DNA of 64,000 nucleotides from Holtiella tumoricola. GTDB taxonomy: Bacteria; Bacillota; Clostridia; Lachnospirales; Cellulosilyticaceae. Location: positions 92,430 through 156,429 of the forward strand of contig NZ_JAQIFT010000010.1 of NCBI RefSeq assembly GCF_027857615.1, in the 5' to 3' direction. The first letter of the stretch is position 1. Each line of letters opens with the position of its first letter. This document shows, piece after piece, positions 27,355 through 35,869 of this stretch. The translations under genes and the position numbers were made by a program. The notes beneath the pieces are model-generated. The model searched no databases. It saw only the letters and a list, made by a program, of their open reading frames with translations, and had not been told where the DNA came from.

Positions 27355-28584
27355 TTACATAGCTACACCATTCCGCTCCTGCATTTCTCCTGACCATTTG
27401 AAGGCTTGTTTAGCTACAAATACAGCAATTACTTCATTGATAACAGCAGCTGCTGCTATTGTTCCTTGAATAATCTGAGCACATTCAGGTGCTGGCCCAC
27501 TTAATATACCAACTGCAATGCCTGTAAAAACTAAGGATACTCCTGAATGAGGTAAAAGTGTGAATCCAAGGTACTTTCTTACTGGCTCAGGTGCCTTCAT
27601 CACCTTTCCCCCTAATGTTGCTCCTCCTATTTTACCTACTGCACGTGCGCCAATATAAATGATTGTAAACAGCCCTGCACCAAATATAAGATGATAATCA
27701 AGAGGTGCACCTAAATTTAGAATAGCACAGATTAAACTTATGCCTAATACAGGTTGGAAAGCCTCTAGTATAGCTTCTAAGCGCTCTTCAGGCACCATAT
27801 TGGCAAAAGTTGCTGTAAACGCCATACCTATAAGCATAAAGTTCAGTACAGATCTTTCAAAAATAAATTTGTTGATTCCAAATCCAATAGCTGTTGCTAA
27901 TAAAATAAATAAAATAGTTAATGCCAAAGTGGATCCTTTAGGCCTATCGTTTTTAAGAACTACACCACCTAGAAGCCCTACTAAACATCCTACAACTAAT
28001 GGTAGTAATACCACTAAAAGAATCATATAAGCTGGTAACTTTTGTGTTGAAATATTAGCCGATACAATGCCCATTACTGTAAAGAATACTGTTACACCGA
28101 CTAAGTCATCTAGAGCGGCCATGGGAATAAGCGTTTTAGTAACAGGCCCATCTGTCTTATATTCATTTACAATAGATAAAGCTGGTGCTGGCGCGGTAGC
28201 AAGAGCAATTCCACCAAAGATTACAGCTAAATAAATTGGGATATTCATAAAGTAAAAGACTATACCAAAGACTAAGGATACAATGAAAAAAGTTCCTAGT
28301 GATTGCATTAAAGTAATCATTATAATTTGCTTTCCTGACTTTTTAATACGTTTCCATATTAATTCACTACCAATCAATACACCCACTGCACATTCAAAGA
28401 TATGCATGAGTATTTCATACCAACCTGCTTTCATAACCTCTTGACTTAATAACCCAATAGCATGAGGCCCAAAAACCATTCCGGCTATAAGCCATCCTAA
28501 AATAGCAGGCATTTTCATTTTGGTCATTAACTTACCTGTTCCAAAACCGATAACAACGAGTAAAAGAAATCTCACTAAATCCAT
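27355..28584 (-). CDS. CPA2-type cation:proton antiporter
   Basis: 409 residues, about 12 transmembrane helices and no C-terminal RCK domain. The N-terminus matches the Na+/H+ exchanger family, with GWLIAGMVFGPHAIGLL. The pairs ATAPAPAL and MAALDDLVG supply the acidic residues usually found in the unwound helices of CPA2 exchangers. It probably exchanges Na+ or K+ for H+ across the cytoplasmic membrane. It lies 15 bp downstream of the TetR gene, so that regulator likely controls it. Confidence 0.88.
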   Translation of the reverse strand: MDLVRFLLLVVIGFGTGKLMTKMKMPAILGWLIAGMVFGPHAIGLLSQEVMKAGWYEILMHIFECAVGVLIGSELIWKRIKKSGKQIIMITLMQSLGTFFIVSLVFGIVFYFMNIPIYLAVIFGGIALATAPAPALSIVNEYKTDGPVTKTLIPMAALDDLVGVTVFFTVMGIVSANISTQKLPAYMILLVVLLPLVVGCLVGLLGGVVLKNDRPKGSTLALTILFILLATAIGFGINKFIFERSVLNFMLIGMAFTATFANMVPEERLEAILEAFQPVLGISLICAILNLGAPLDYHLIFGAGLFTIIYIGARAVGKIGGATLGGKVMKAPEPVRKYLGFTLLPHSGVSLVFTGIAVGILSGPAPECAQIIQGTIAAAAVINEVIAVFVAKQAFKWSGEMQERNGVAM

Positions 28585-28599
28585 TAATATACCTTCTTT

Positions 28600-29217
28600 C
28601 TATTTACCAATACCATATAATAATAAATCAATTGATTTTTTCATTTTCTTCTCATGTAATTCTAAACGTTCTTGCTCTGTATAATCTGACATCTCTTCAC
28701 TTTCAAACGTGCTATTATAAAATTCACTGAAGGACATAATATATTCAATAGCCTCTTCCTTTGTAATATCTTCTCTTAACTCTACTAAGTTAAGAAATTC
28801 TCTAAGAAAACTTCTATTAAAGGCATCTAGTTGTACTTTTCTTTGTTTCACTTCAGCTCTAAGGTGAGATGGTGTCTGGAATAATGCAATACTAAAAATA
28901 TGAGCAAGCTCAGGGTGATCCTTAAAAAACGCACATCTTACCTTCATAAAGGAATCCATTGTAGCATCACGATCCTCAGGTATGAAGCAAATATTCTCTT
29001 CTAGATACTGATACATTTTAGAAAAGCATTCTTCTACACAAGCTAAAAAGACTTGGTCTACATTCCCAAAATAATGGTAAATCAATCCCTTAGAAATTCC
29101 ATTCTCATTACAAATAGTATTGATAGAGGTTTCACTGTAATTTTTAGTTCCATATTCTTTTAATGCTGCTTGCAAAATACGATTACGGCTTTTCTCATTT
29201 TGCTCTTCACGTTTCAT
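28600..29217 (-). CDS. TetR-family regulator of the antiporter operon
   Basis: 205 residues from ATG 29217, nine bases after GGAGGAG. An ATG at 29235 actually overlaps that site. The HTH ETSINTICNENGISKGLIYHYFGNVDQVFLAC is typical TetR. The C-terminal half is helical and unlike the other TetR protein in the window. It is first in a two-gene operon with the antiporter. A perfect palindrome directly upstream of the start, and a related site overlapping the promoter, indicate autoregulation. Confidence 0.9.
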   Translation of the reverse strand: MKREEQNEKSRNRILQAALKEYGTKNYSETSINTICNENGISKGLIYHYFGNVDQVFLACVEECFSKMYQYLEENICFIPEDRDATMDSFMKVRCAFFKDHPELAHIFSIALFQTPSHLRAEVKQRKVQLDAFNRSFLREFLNLVELREDITKEEAIEYIMSFSEFYNSTFESEEMSDYTEQERLELHEKKMKKSIDLLLYGIGK

Positions 29218-29237
29218 AATTAATTGCTCCTCCATTT

Positions 29238-29289
29238 TAGACCTATAGGTCTATTTTATTTTCCAACATTTAGACCTCTAAGTCAATAT
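29238..29289 (-). promoter_or_regulatory. TetR operator pair and promoter
   Basis: TAGACCTATAGGTCTA (29238-29253) is a perfect 16-bp palindrome. A second, imperfect copy TAGACCTCTAAGTCAA lies at 29271-29286 and overlaps a minus-strand -35 TTGACT. A -10-like GAAAAT follows 17 nt later. Binding would block the promoter and the transcription start. Confidence 0.75.
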
Positions 29290-29321
29290 TTAATTTTCTA
29301 TTATTTTAAATTTAAAAATAC

Positions 29322-29358
29322 AAAAATGAGGCTCTCCCCCCTAAGGATAGCCTCATAC
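29322..29358 (-). terminator. purA terminator
   Basis: On the minus strand ATGAGGCT pairs with AGCCTCAT across a purine-rich loop and is followed by TTTTTGTATTTTTA. It lies about 50 bp beyond the purA stop. Confidence 0.8.
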
Positions 29359-29362
29359 TTTT

Positions 29363-29405
29363 ACACACTGTTTAATTTATACACACTGTTTAATTTATAC
29401 ACACT
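29363..29405. repeat. Short tandem repeat in the purA 3' region
   Basis: Two perfect copies of an 18-bp unit (ACACACTGTTTAATTTAT, 29363-29380 and 29381-29398) are followed by a partial third (ACACACT). They lie between the purA stop and its terminator. Confidence 0.9.
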
Positions 29406-29407
29406 TT

Positions 29408-30694
29408 TTATTTGACATTTCTCATGATAATGTCTTCACGTTTTGGACCATTTGAAACCATAGTTACTGGGTAACCAAGTTGCTCCTCAACAAACTCTAC
29501 ATATTTTCTAGCATTTTCTGGAAGGTCTTCGTAGTTTCTAATACCACTAATATCGCATTTCCATCCATCTAAATAAGTTAAAACTGGTTTTGCTTTATTA
29601 AGTTTTGGTGTACATGGGAATACATCTGTTACTTCACCATCAATTTCATATCCAGTACATACTGGAATTTTGTCTAAGTAACCTAATACATCTAGTAATG
29701 ATAAAGCTACATCTGTTGTACCATGAAGCATACATCCGTATTTTGTTGCTACTACGTCAAACCATCCCATACGACGTGGACGACCTGTTGTCGCTCCGTA
29801 CTCACCACAGTCTCCTCCACGTTTTCTAAGTTCTTCAGCTTCTTCACCAAAGATCTCACTTACAAAAGCTCCAGCCCCTACTGCTGAAGAGTAAGATTTA
29901 ACAACAGTTACAATTTTCTCAATTGCATGTGGTGGGATACTTGCTCCTACTGTTGCAAAACCTGCAAGAGGTGATGAAGAAGTAACATATGGATAGATAC
30001 CATTATCTGTATCTTTTAACGCTCCAAGTTGTCCTTCAAGTAAAATATTTTTGCCTGCTTTCATTGCATCATTTAAATAATAAGCAATGTTTGTTACCAT
30101 TGGTTCAAGACGTTCACGATATTTAATCACTTCATCAAAAATTTCTTTTGGATCAAGTAAGCTTGCCCCATTATAAAGTGCACTAATCATTTGGTTTTTA
30201 ATTTCGCATACTTTTTCTAAACGTTCCATAAGGATTTCATCATCGAACATTTCACCAACTTGTACACCAATTTTTAAGTATTTATCTGAATAGAATGGCG
30301 CAATACCTGATTTTGTTGAACCAAAGCTTTTAGCCCCTAATCTTTCTTCTTCTAATTCATCAAGACGTACATGATATGGCATTAAAATCTGTGCACGGTC
30401 AGATACTAGAATGTTTGGCATTGGAACCCCGCGACTTGTAAGACCATCTAATTCTGCAAATAATTTACTTAAATCAAGTGCAACACCTTGTCCAATAATA
30501 TTTACTACATCTTTTCTAAATACACCTGATGGTAAAAGATGTAAAGCAAATTTTCCATACTCATTAATAATTGTGTGACCTGCATTCGCCCCACCTTGGA
30601 AGCGGATGATAATATCTGCATCTCCTGCTAATAAGTCTGTTACCTTACCTTTTCCTTCATCGCCCCAGTTTCCACCTACAATTGCACTAACCAT
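29408..30694 (-). CDS. purA: Adenylosuccinate synthase
   Basis: 428 residues, the full family length. It joins IMP and aspartate using GTP to make adenylosuccinate, the committed step to AMP. The N-terminal GNWGDEGKGKVTDLLA is the GTP/phosphate loop signature. NAGHTI, the active-site GQLGALKDTDNGIYPYVTSS and the GRPRRMGWFD region all fit. The ribosome binding site AGGAGG precedes the start. It is monocistronic, with a strong dyad upstream. Confidence 0.97.
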   Translation of the reverse strand: MVSAIVGGNWGDEGKGKVTDLLAGDADIIIRFQGGANAGHTIINEYGKFALHLLPSGVFRKDVVNIIGQGVALDLSKLFAELDGLTSRGVPMPNILVSDRAQILMPYHVRLDELEEERLGAKSFGSTKSGIAPFYSDKYLKIGVQVGEMFDDEILMERLEKVCEIKNQMISALYNGASLLDPKEIFDEVIKYRERLEPMVTNIAYYLNDAMKAGKNILLEGQLGALKDTDNGIYPYVTSSSPLAGFATVGASIPPHAIEKIVTVVKSYSSAVGAGAFVSEIFGEEAEELRKRGGDCGEYGATTGRPRRMGWFDVVATKYGCMLHGTTDVALSLLDVLGYLDKIPVCTGYEIDGEVTDVFPCTPKLNKAKPVLTYLDGWKCDISGIRNYEDLPENARKYVEFVEEQLGYPVTMVSNGPKREDIIMRNVK

Positions 30695-30745
30695 TTACAT
30701 GTACCTCCTACACTGTTGTTGTCTTTATCATACTATAAATCCATC

Positions 30746-30822
30746 TATAAGTATAATTACCATTTTTTATTAGTATTATAAGTTATACTTATACCATAAC
30801 TTTATGCTATAAGTATAACTTA
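30746..30822. promoter_or_regulatory. AT-rich dyad and repeated TATAAGTATAA motif upstream of purA
   Basis: Perfect 14-bp arms AAGTTATACTTATA (30780-30793) and TATAAGTATAACTT (30808-30821) lie about 90 bp before purA. A third copy of the half-motif (TATAAGTATAA) is at 30746-30756. No T-run follows on the minus strand, so this looks more like an operator array than the hydF terminator. Confidence 0.5.
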
Positions 30823-30841
30823 ATGAAATAGCCTTACTTTA

Positions 30842-32005
30842 CTATGGAATCCATACTTTATCTAGTATTCCTGATAAATAAGCAAGTACTATACCAAAAT
30901 TTGTAATGGGTACTTGTTGTAACTTTGCACCTTTTAATCTAGTCTTAATTTGTTTAGGAGTATGCATGCAACCTCCACATTGAATAACTAGCGCATAAGC
31001 AGACAGATCCTCCGGGAAACTATTCCCACATACATTTTCAAACTGAATTTCTACCTGTGTCTGCTTCTTAATGGCCTGAGGAATTTTACATCTTGCAATA
31101 TCCCCATGTAAAGGATTATGACTACAACTTTCTGCAATAAGCACTTTATCTCCTGACTTTAATTGCTTTAATGCATAAACGCCTTCTACATATTGCTCTA
31201 GATCACCTTTCCGCCTTGCCATTAATATAGAGAAAGAAGTAAGTGGTATGGATTTTGGACATACTTCATATACCTCACTAAAAATTTGTGAGTCTGTAAT
31301 AATCAAATCAGGTGGTTCTTTTAAAGATGTTAATGTTTCTTCTAGTGTTTCTTTTGTGGTCATAATAGGAATGGCATGTGCATCTAAAATTTCTCTTAAT
31401 ATCTGAACTTGTGGCAGGATAAGTCGCCCTTTAGGTGCTTGCAAATCCTGTGGCATCACTAATAATACCCTATCTCCCACTCCCACCTTATCACCTATAC
31501 ACTTTGGTTCTTCCATCTGCATGAGTTTATTCGTAATAGCTACCTTTAATGTATCTATTCCTATTTGATCTTTTGCACTAATTGTAATACTTTCTTTTAT
31601 CTCTATACCTTTATTTTCTTCTATTATATACTTATTATACACAATAAGATAAGGTGTTTTTGCTTGGTCCAGTTGCAATAACACTTGTTGTTCTTCTTCC
31701 TCTAGCTCTTCTTCCTTAGTTATCCATAATACTAGGTCTACTTGCCTTAACATCTCCATTGCCTTTTGTATCCTTAGTCCTCCTAGTGTACCTTCATCAT
31801 CTAAACCTGGAGTATCCACAAATACAATCGGTCCTAATGGATGCCACTCTTTACTCTTATGTACAATATCTGTAGTTGTTCCTGCAATTGGAGATACAAT
31901 CGACAGCTCTTGGTCAAGTAATACATTCATCAATGTAGATTTTCCTGCATTTCTTTTTCCAAATAGTCCTATATGGAGTTGATTTCCTTTCGGGGTTTGT
32001 TGCAT
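30842..32005 (-). CDS. hydF: [FeFe]-hydrogenase maturation GTPase HydF
   Basis: 387 residues from ATG 32005 (AAGGAGG seven bases upstream). HydF is the scaffold that assembles the 2Fe subcluster and delivers it to the hydrogenase. The GTPase domain has the P-loop GKRNAGKSTLMN, the G2 region IAGTTTD, the G3 motif DTPGLDDEG and the G4-like NKY. The C-terminal cluster domain has ESCSHNPLHGDIARCKIP and QCGGCMHT, which supply the His and Cys ligands. It follows hydG by about 12 bp. A structural hydrogenase gene is not in the window. Confidence 0.96.
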   Translation of the reverse strand: MQQTPKGNQLHIGLFGKRNAGKSTLMNVLLDQELSIVSPIAGTTTDIVHKSKEWHPLGPIVFVDTPGLDDEGTLGGLRIQKAMEMLRQVDLVLWITKEEELEEEEQQVLLQLDQAKTPYLIVYNKYIIEENKGIEIKESITISAKDQIGIDTLKVAITNKLMQMEEPKCIGDKVGVGDRVLLVMPQDLQAPKGRLILPQVQILREILDAHAIPIMTTKETLEETLTSLKEPPDLIITDSQIFSEVYEVCPKSIPLTSFSILMARRKGDLEQYVEGVYALKQLKSGDKVLIAESCSHNPLHGDIARCKIPQAIKKQTQVEIQFENVCGNSFPEDLSAYALVIQCGGCMHTPKQIKTRLKGAKLQQVPITNFGIVLAYLSGILDKVWIP

Positions 32006-32017
32006 ATACACGCCTCC

Positions 32018-33433
32018 TTAAAATCTAAAATCTCGTTCTCCTGCATTTATGCGTTCTATCCATTCCCCTGCTTGTGCACGAGCCTTTTCACTTTGAATTA
32101 TCTCAAGTTGTTTCTTTATAACTTGTTTACCTATTACTTTTAACTTCTCATCTCCGTAGTCTTCTAGATACTCATTTAAAGTAAGGAGTGCATTAGGTGT
32201 ACAAATATTACCTATTTGTCCTGTCTTAGCAAGTCGCATAAAACGATCCCCTGTACGCCCTTGTCTATAGCATGCTGTACAATAACTTGGTATATAGCCT
32301 CTCAGTAATAAATCTTTTATAACCTCTGCAGGTGATCTATGATCATCTACTTCAAATTGCGGCTTGTGATCTGGAGATTGATAGCCCCCAACAGCAGTAC
32401 ATGACCCTGCACTCATTTGTGATATTCCAAGTTCTAATGCCTCCTCACGAAGTGCAGCATCCTCTCTAGTAGAAATAATAAGCCCTGTATAAGGTACTGC
32501 AAGCCTTAGTACCATAACAATGTGTTTAAAATTCTCATCACTTACACCTGGATATTTACTGGTTTCTACATTTTCTGCTGCCTTAATACGTGGTACAGAT
32601 ATAGTATGTGGTCCTACCCCCATATCTTGCTCTAGTTTTTCTGCATGCATCAACATGGCAACTGTTTCATAACGGTAGTCATACAAACCGTAAAGTACTC
32701 CAAATCCTACATCATCAATCCCCCCCAACATAGCACGATGAAATGCAGATGTATGATAGCTATAATTATGCTTTGGTCCTTTAGGATGAACACTTTCATA
32801 AGTTGGTCTATGGTAAGTTTCTTGGAAAAGAATATACGTACCAATCTGTGCTTCTTTAAGCATCTTATATTCTTCAATGGTTGTCGCAGCGATATTGACA
32901 TTAATACGTCTAATCTGACCATTTTTAAATTTCATTTGATAGATTGTATCAATGCACTCTAGTACATACTCTATTGGATTATTAACAGGGTCTTCTCCAA
33001 GTTCTAAAGCTAAACGTTTATGCCCTAACTCTTCTAATGCTTGAACTTCTTTTTTAAGTTCTTCCATTGTAAGTTTTTTACGTTCTAATTCACAATTACT
33101 ATGTTTATAACCACAATATTCACAGCCATTAACACAATAATCACTTACATATAAAGGTGCAAAAAGTACTACTCTTTTCCCGTAGATATCTTCTTTAATC
33201 TGCTTAGCTGTTTCTTTCATCTGCTGGAGTAGATCTTCATCTTCTACCATCAGCAACACTGAAGCTTCCTTATGAGTAAGTCCCTTTAAATTTGCTGCTT
33301 TTTCTATAAGTTGAGTCACATATTCTTTGTTACTAGCTTTGTCTCTTGCTTTATCTAACACCTCATAAATGTAACCTTCCTCAAACCATTCATTAGCACA
33401 TTCAGACCAGTTAACATTTTCCCATCCTATCAT
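32018..33433 (-). CDS. hydG: [FeFe]-hydrogenase maturase HydG (radical SAM tyrosine lyase)
   Basis: 471 residues, normal for HydG. It cleaves tyrosine to supply CO and cyanide for the H-cluster. The radical SAM motif CVNGCEYCGYKHSN fits the ThiH/HydG subclass. The C-terminal auxiliary cluster motif YCTACYRQGRTGDRFM is specific to HydG and absent from ThiH. GGGGGGAATAAAG precedes the start. It lies between the TM1266-type gene and hydF. HydE, the third maturase, is not present here. Confidence 0.96.
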   Translation of the reverse strand: MIGWENVNWSECANEWFEEGYIYEVLDKARDKASNKEYVTQLIEKAANLKGLTHKEASVLLMVEDEDLLQQMKETAKQIKEDIYGKRVVLFAPLYVSDYCVNGCEYCGYKHSNCELERKKLTMEELKKEVQALEELGHKRLALELGEDPVNNPIEYVLECIDTIYQMKFKNGQIRRINVNIAATTIEEYKMLKEAQIGTYILFQETYHRPTYESVHPKGPKHNYSYHTSAFHRAMLGGIDDVGFGVLYGLYDYRYETVAMLMHAEKLEQDMGVGPHTISVPRIKAAENVETSKYPGVSDENFKHIVMVLRLAVPYTGLIISTREDAALREEALELGISQMSAGSCTAVGGYQSPDHKPQFEVDDHRSPAEVIKDLLLRGYIPSYCTACYRQGRTGDRFMRLAKTGQIGNICTPNALLTLNEYLEDYGDEKLKVIGKQVIKKQLEIIQSEKARAQAGEWIERINAGERDFRF

Positions 33434-33452
33434 TCTTTATTCCCCCCCTCAT

Positions 33453-33701
33453 CTATTTTTTTGTAAGAGCTGATTTTACTGTAACACCTTTAATCTTTCC
33501 TAATCTTCCAGTCATTGCACTTAGTTCATCTACCGTCCCATCTACTATTACAGAAATAACACTAATACCTTTCTCCCTATAGGGAATCCCCATCCTACCT
33601 ACAATCTTATCTGCTGATTCATGCAAAATTTGGTTGACCATTACAGCACTTTCTAATTCTTCAATAATAATTCCAACCACTCCAACTCTTGTTTCTACCA
33701 T
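33453..33701 (-). CDS. TM1266-type iron-only hydrogenase system regulator
   Basis: 82 residues from ATG 33701, preceded by AAAGGAG. An ATG 15 bases upstream contains that site and is rejected. It has an ACT/NikR-C-like ferredoxin fold (VGVVGIIIEELESAVMVNQILHE...GISVISVIVDGTVDELSAMTGRLGKIKGV), the family repeatedly found beside hydE, hydG and hydF and annotated as a putative regulator. It has no DNA-binding domain of its own. It is first in the operon, 20 bp before hydG and directly after a terminator-containing leader. Confidence 0.88.
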   Translation of the reverse strand: MVETRVGVVGIIIEELESAVMVNQILHESADKIVGRMGIPYREKGISVISVIVDGTVDELSAMTGRLGKIKGVTVKSALTKK

Positions 33702-33721
33702 ATTTTCTCCTTTCATTCACT

Positions 33722-33754
33722 AAAAAAGCCCTTTTGCATGAGTGCAAAAGGGCA
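33722..33754 (-). terminator. Terminator inside the hydG operon leader
   Basis: On the minus strand TGCCCTTTTGCA pairs with TGCAAAAGGGC around a TCA-type loop, followed by TTTTTT. It precedes the first gene of the operon instead of following one, which points to attenuation. Confidence 0.88.
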
Positions 33755-33900
33755 TACTGATCCATGTAGATGCAAATGATCTTCTGGATTGATTAGCGCT
33801 ATGTGTCCTTTGCCCATTGCTTAGAAATTTCCTCGCAAGAGGGTCTAGATTGCTCGAAATCCATTCTTAAGAAATATTCCTAAAAATCGATGACTAACTT
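33722..33900 (-). promoter_or_regulatory. Candidate attenuator/riboswitch-like leader of the hydG-hydF operon
   Basis: About 180 nt of leader precede the operon. The sequence holds a possible -10 TATGAT (33902-33907, no clear -35), a tight hairpin CCTC-TTGC-GAGG (33831-33842) and two related direct repeats (33861-33881 and 33814-33833, core AGGAA..TTTCT.AAG.AATGG). It ends in a strong terminator 20 bp before the start codon. The segment 33811-33820 (GCAATGGGCA on the minus strand) can pair with the left arm of the terminator (TGCCCTTTTGC). That would form a competing antiterminator. I could not match it to a known riboswitch class. Confidence 0.6.
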
Positions 33901-33968
33901 TATCATAGCCTAATTTATTATTTATTTCTAGTCTAAATTTTATATATTTTTATTATTATTCTTACATT

Positions 33969-34889
33969 TTATCTAGTTCCATTTATCTCTACCATCACAA
34001 GCTCTGGTGGGTTAAAAATACGTGGTAATCTTCTATTAATAGAAAGCCCTCTACTTACAATTAAGTTGGACCCATTTAGCAGTTTATAACTTCCTCCTGC
34101 ATATTTAGGAAATCCCCCTTGACCTGGCGCATATAAACCATTAATAAGTCCTGGTACTCTTACTTGGCCACCATGGGCATGTCCTGAAACGACTAAGTCA
34201 TATTCTCCTCTACTATAAAGGTCAACAAATTCTGGACGATGGCTAAGAAGTATCTTGTAGCCTCGCTCTTTTACTACTTTTTCTTCTAACTCCACATAGG
34301 CTAATTCAAATCCAGTTTCACTATATAGCCCACGCCATTTATCTGGATCACTTATACCTGCTATTATAATAGGCATCCCTTTTATCATTTCTACTCTATA
34401 GTCTTCTTCTAATACAATTACACCATAACTTTCTAGAAAAGTTTTAATCTGTTCTATTTCTCCTGTCCAGTATTCATGATTTCCTGTTACATAATAAATA
34501 GGTACTGTATTTTGTAATCCTTCTAAAAGATAAGTAACACCCGTAATAGGCTCTTCATCATCTACAATATCCCCACTTAGTAAAATAAGGTCAGGCTCTT
34601 GTTCATTAAGTTTCTCTAATAACTTTTCTTGTTCCTTCCCATAGTTATAACTATGCAGATCCGTTAATAAGGCTATTTTTATAGGTTGTTCTAACTTGAA
34701 TTTATGTGTAGATACTTGATATTTTCTTATCACTAATCCATTGTATAAACCCAATATAACAATGATTGCTAGTCCACCTAATACTAAATAAAATATTAAC
34801 TTATTAGCGCTTTTTAGTTTAACTAATCCGTATAATACAGCTATCCCTATTAATACTGTCACTATACATAGTCCTATTAAAAAACTCAT
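33969..34889 (-). CDS. Membrane-anchored metallophosphoesterase
   Basis: 306 residues. Two hydrophobic helices (about 3-20 and 30-50) precede a calcineurin-like phosphoesterase domain. Metal-binding motifs in order are LLTDLHSYNYG (D, H), LLSGDIVDDEE (GD), YVTGNHEYW (GNH), ILLSHRPE and VSGHAHGGQVRVP (GHxHGGQ). This matches YkuE/YaeI-type phosphodiesterases acting near the membrane. The natural substrate is unknown. It ends about 65 bp before the hydG-operon leader. Confidence 0.9.
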   Translation of the reverse strand: MSFLIGLCIVTVLIGIAVLYGLVKLKSANKLIFYLVLGGLAIIVILGLYNGLVIRKYQVSTHKFKLEQPIKIALLTDLHSYNYGKEQEKLLEKLNEQEPDLILLSGDIVDDEEPITGVTYLLEGLQNTVPIYYVTGNHEYWTGEIEQIKTFLESYGVIVLEEDYRVEMIKGMPIIIAGISDPDKWRGLYSETGFELAYVELEEKVVKERGYKILLSHRPEFVDLYSRGEYDLVVSGHAHGGQVRVPGLINGLYAPGQGGFPKYAGGSYKLLNGSNLIVSRGLSINRRLPRIFNPPELVMVEINGTR

Positions 34890-34918
34890 ATTCTCTTCTT
34901 CCTTTCTACTACAAACAA

Positions 34919-34957
34919 CTAAGGAGCCATTGCAGTCATTTTTGCATTAGCTCCTTG
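34919..34957 (-). terminator. Terminator of the PadR-DUF1700-DUF4097 operon
   Basis: AAGGAGC and GCTCCTT pair, with an inner TGCA/TGCA extension, between the DUF4097 stop and the metallophosphoesterase start. Confidence 0.7.
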
Positions 34958-34963
34958 GTTACT

Positions 34964-35869
34964 CTATCTTGTTGCAATTTTAATACTTCCAATACCAGCT
35001 TTAATATCTATTGTTTGGTCACTTCTATTAAGGATATTCACATCACCTAAACCATTATAATGCTGGTCATTAATTTCAATTTCTCCAGCACCTCTTGAAA
35101 TTTGGTAGTTATAATCTTCTTCTCTACCCTCTAATATAATCTCTAAGTCACCTAGTCCGCCTTCTATTTCCATATCACTTTCAAGAGCAGTCTCTATTCT
35201 TACACTTCCAACACCCATTGTAATTTTAGCTTCTCCAAGATTACTTCCTTCTAAATTAACCTCCCCAACACCACCTTCTATAGAAGCATATGCTGTATTA
35301 AGGCCTTCAATATTAGTACTTGCTACACCCGCTATAAGATTGAACTTTTCTGTTGTAATATTTTTAAAGTTCCCTTCTCCTACACCTAACATAACAGTTG
35401 TCTTTTCTAACTTTGTTCCACTTGGTATCGTAATCACAATTTCCCCACTATATTCAGACATTGAATGATTACCAAATAAACCCCACTTCATCTTGTCGCC
35501 TTCTTGTTCAATATAAAGTGTATCACCTCTTACCCCATAATTAAGCTCTACCTTTGAACCTACATTCATACGAATAGCGTAGTCATTACCTTCTTGAATA
35601 TTAATAGCTACTGTTCCACTTGTTACATCTATCTTACTAAAACGCTCCACACTTTTAACATCTCCATTAAAAGCTTGTGTACGAATAACCTCTAAATCAT
35701 TTCTATCACTTCTATATCCTACCTCTTCGTTCCATCCTCTAAAATGTATCCCTGTATCATCAGAATAAAGTGAGCTTTTCCCCCCTAATGCAAGGCCTGC
35801 TACACTTATCCCTATTCCTCCAACAATAAGGCATACTGCTAATACAATAAGTGTTGACTTTTTTAACAT
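34964..35869 (-). CDS. DUF4097-type putative adhesin/envelope protein
   Basis: 301 residues. One N-terminal helix (about 5-28) anchors an extracytoplasmic region of repeated short beta strands (for example LEKTTVMLGVGEGNFKNI, AYASIEGGVGEVNLEGS, EAKITMGVGSVRIE, MEIEGGLGDLEI). This right-handed beta-helix-like repeat is typical of DUF4097. It overlaps the DUF1700 gene by 7 nt. The trio PadR-DUF1700-DUF4097 is common in Firmicutes and linked to envelope homeostasis; the molecular role is not known. Confidence 0.85.
   Translation of the reverse strand: MLKKSTLIVLAVCLIVGGIGISVAGLALGGKSSLYSDDTGIHFRGWNEEVGYRSDRNDLEVIRTQAFNGDVKSVERFSKIDVTSGTVAINIQEGNDYAIRMNVGSKVELNYGVRGDTLYIEQEGDKMKWGLFGNHSMSEYSGEIVITIPSGTKLEKTTVMLGVGEGNFKNITTEKFNLIAGVASTNIEGLNTAYASIEGGVGEVNLEGSNLGEAKITMGVGSVRIETALESDMEIEGGLGDLEIILEGREEDYNYQISRGAGEIEINDQHYNGLGDVNILNRSDQTIDIKAGIGSIKIATR

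Noticed and set aside
29363..29405. CRISPR-like repeat
   Set aside because: Direct tandem units without spacers and only 2.4 copies; no cas genes in the window.
33722..33900. 6S RNA, c-di-GMP or T-box RNA
   Set aside because: Signature sequences of these classes are absent; kept as an unclassified leader.
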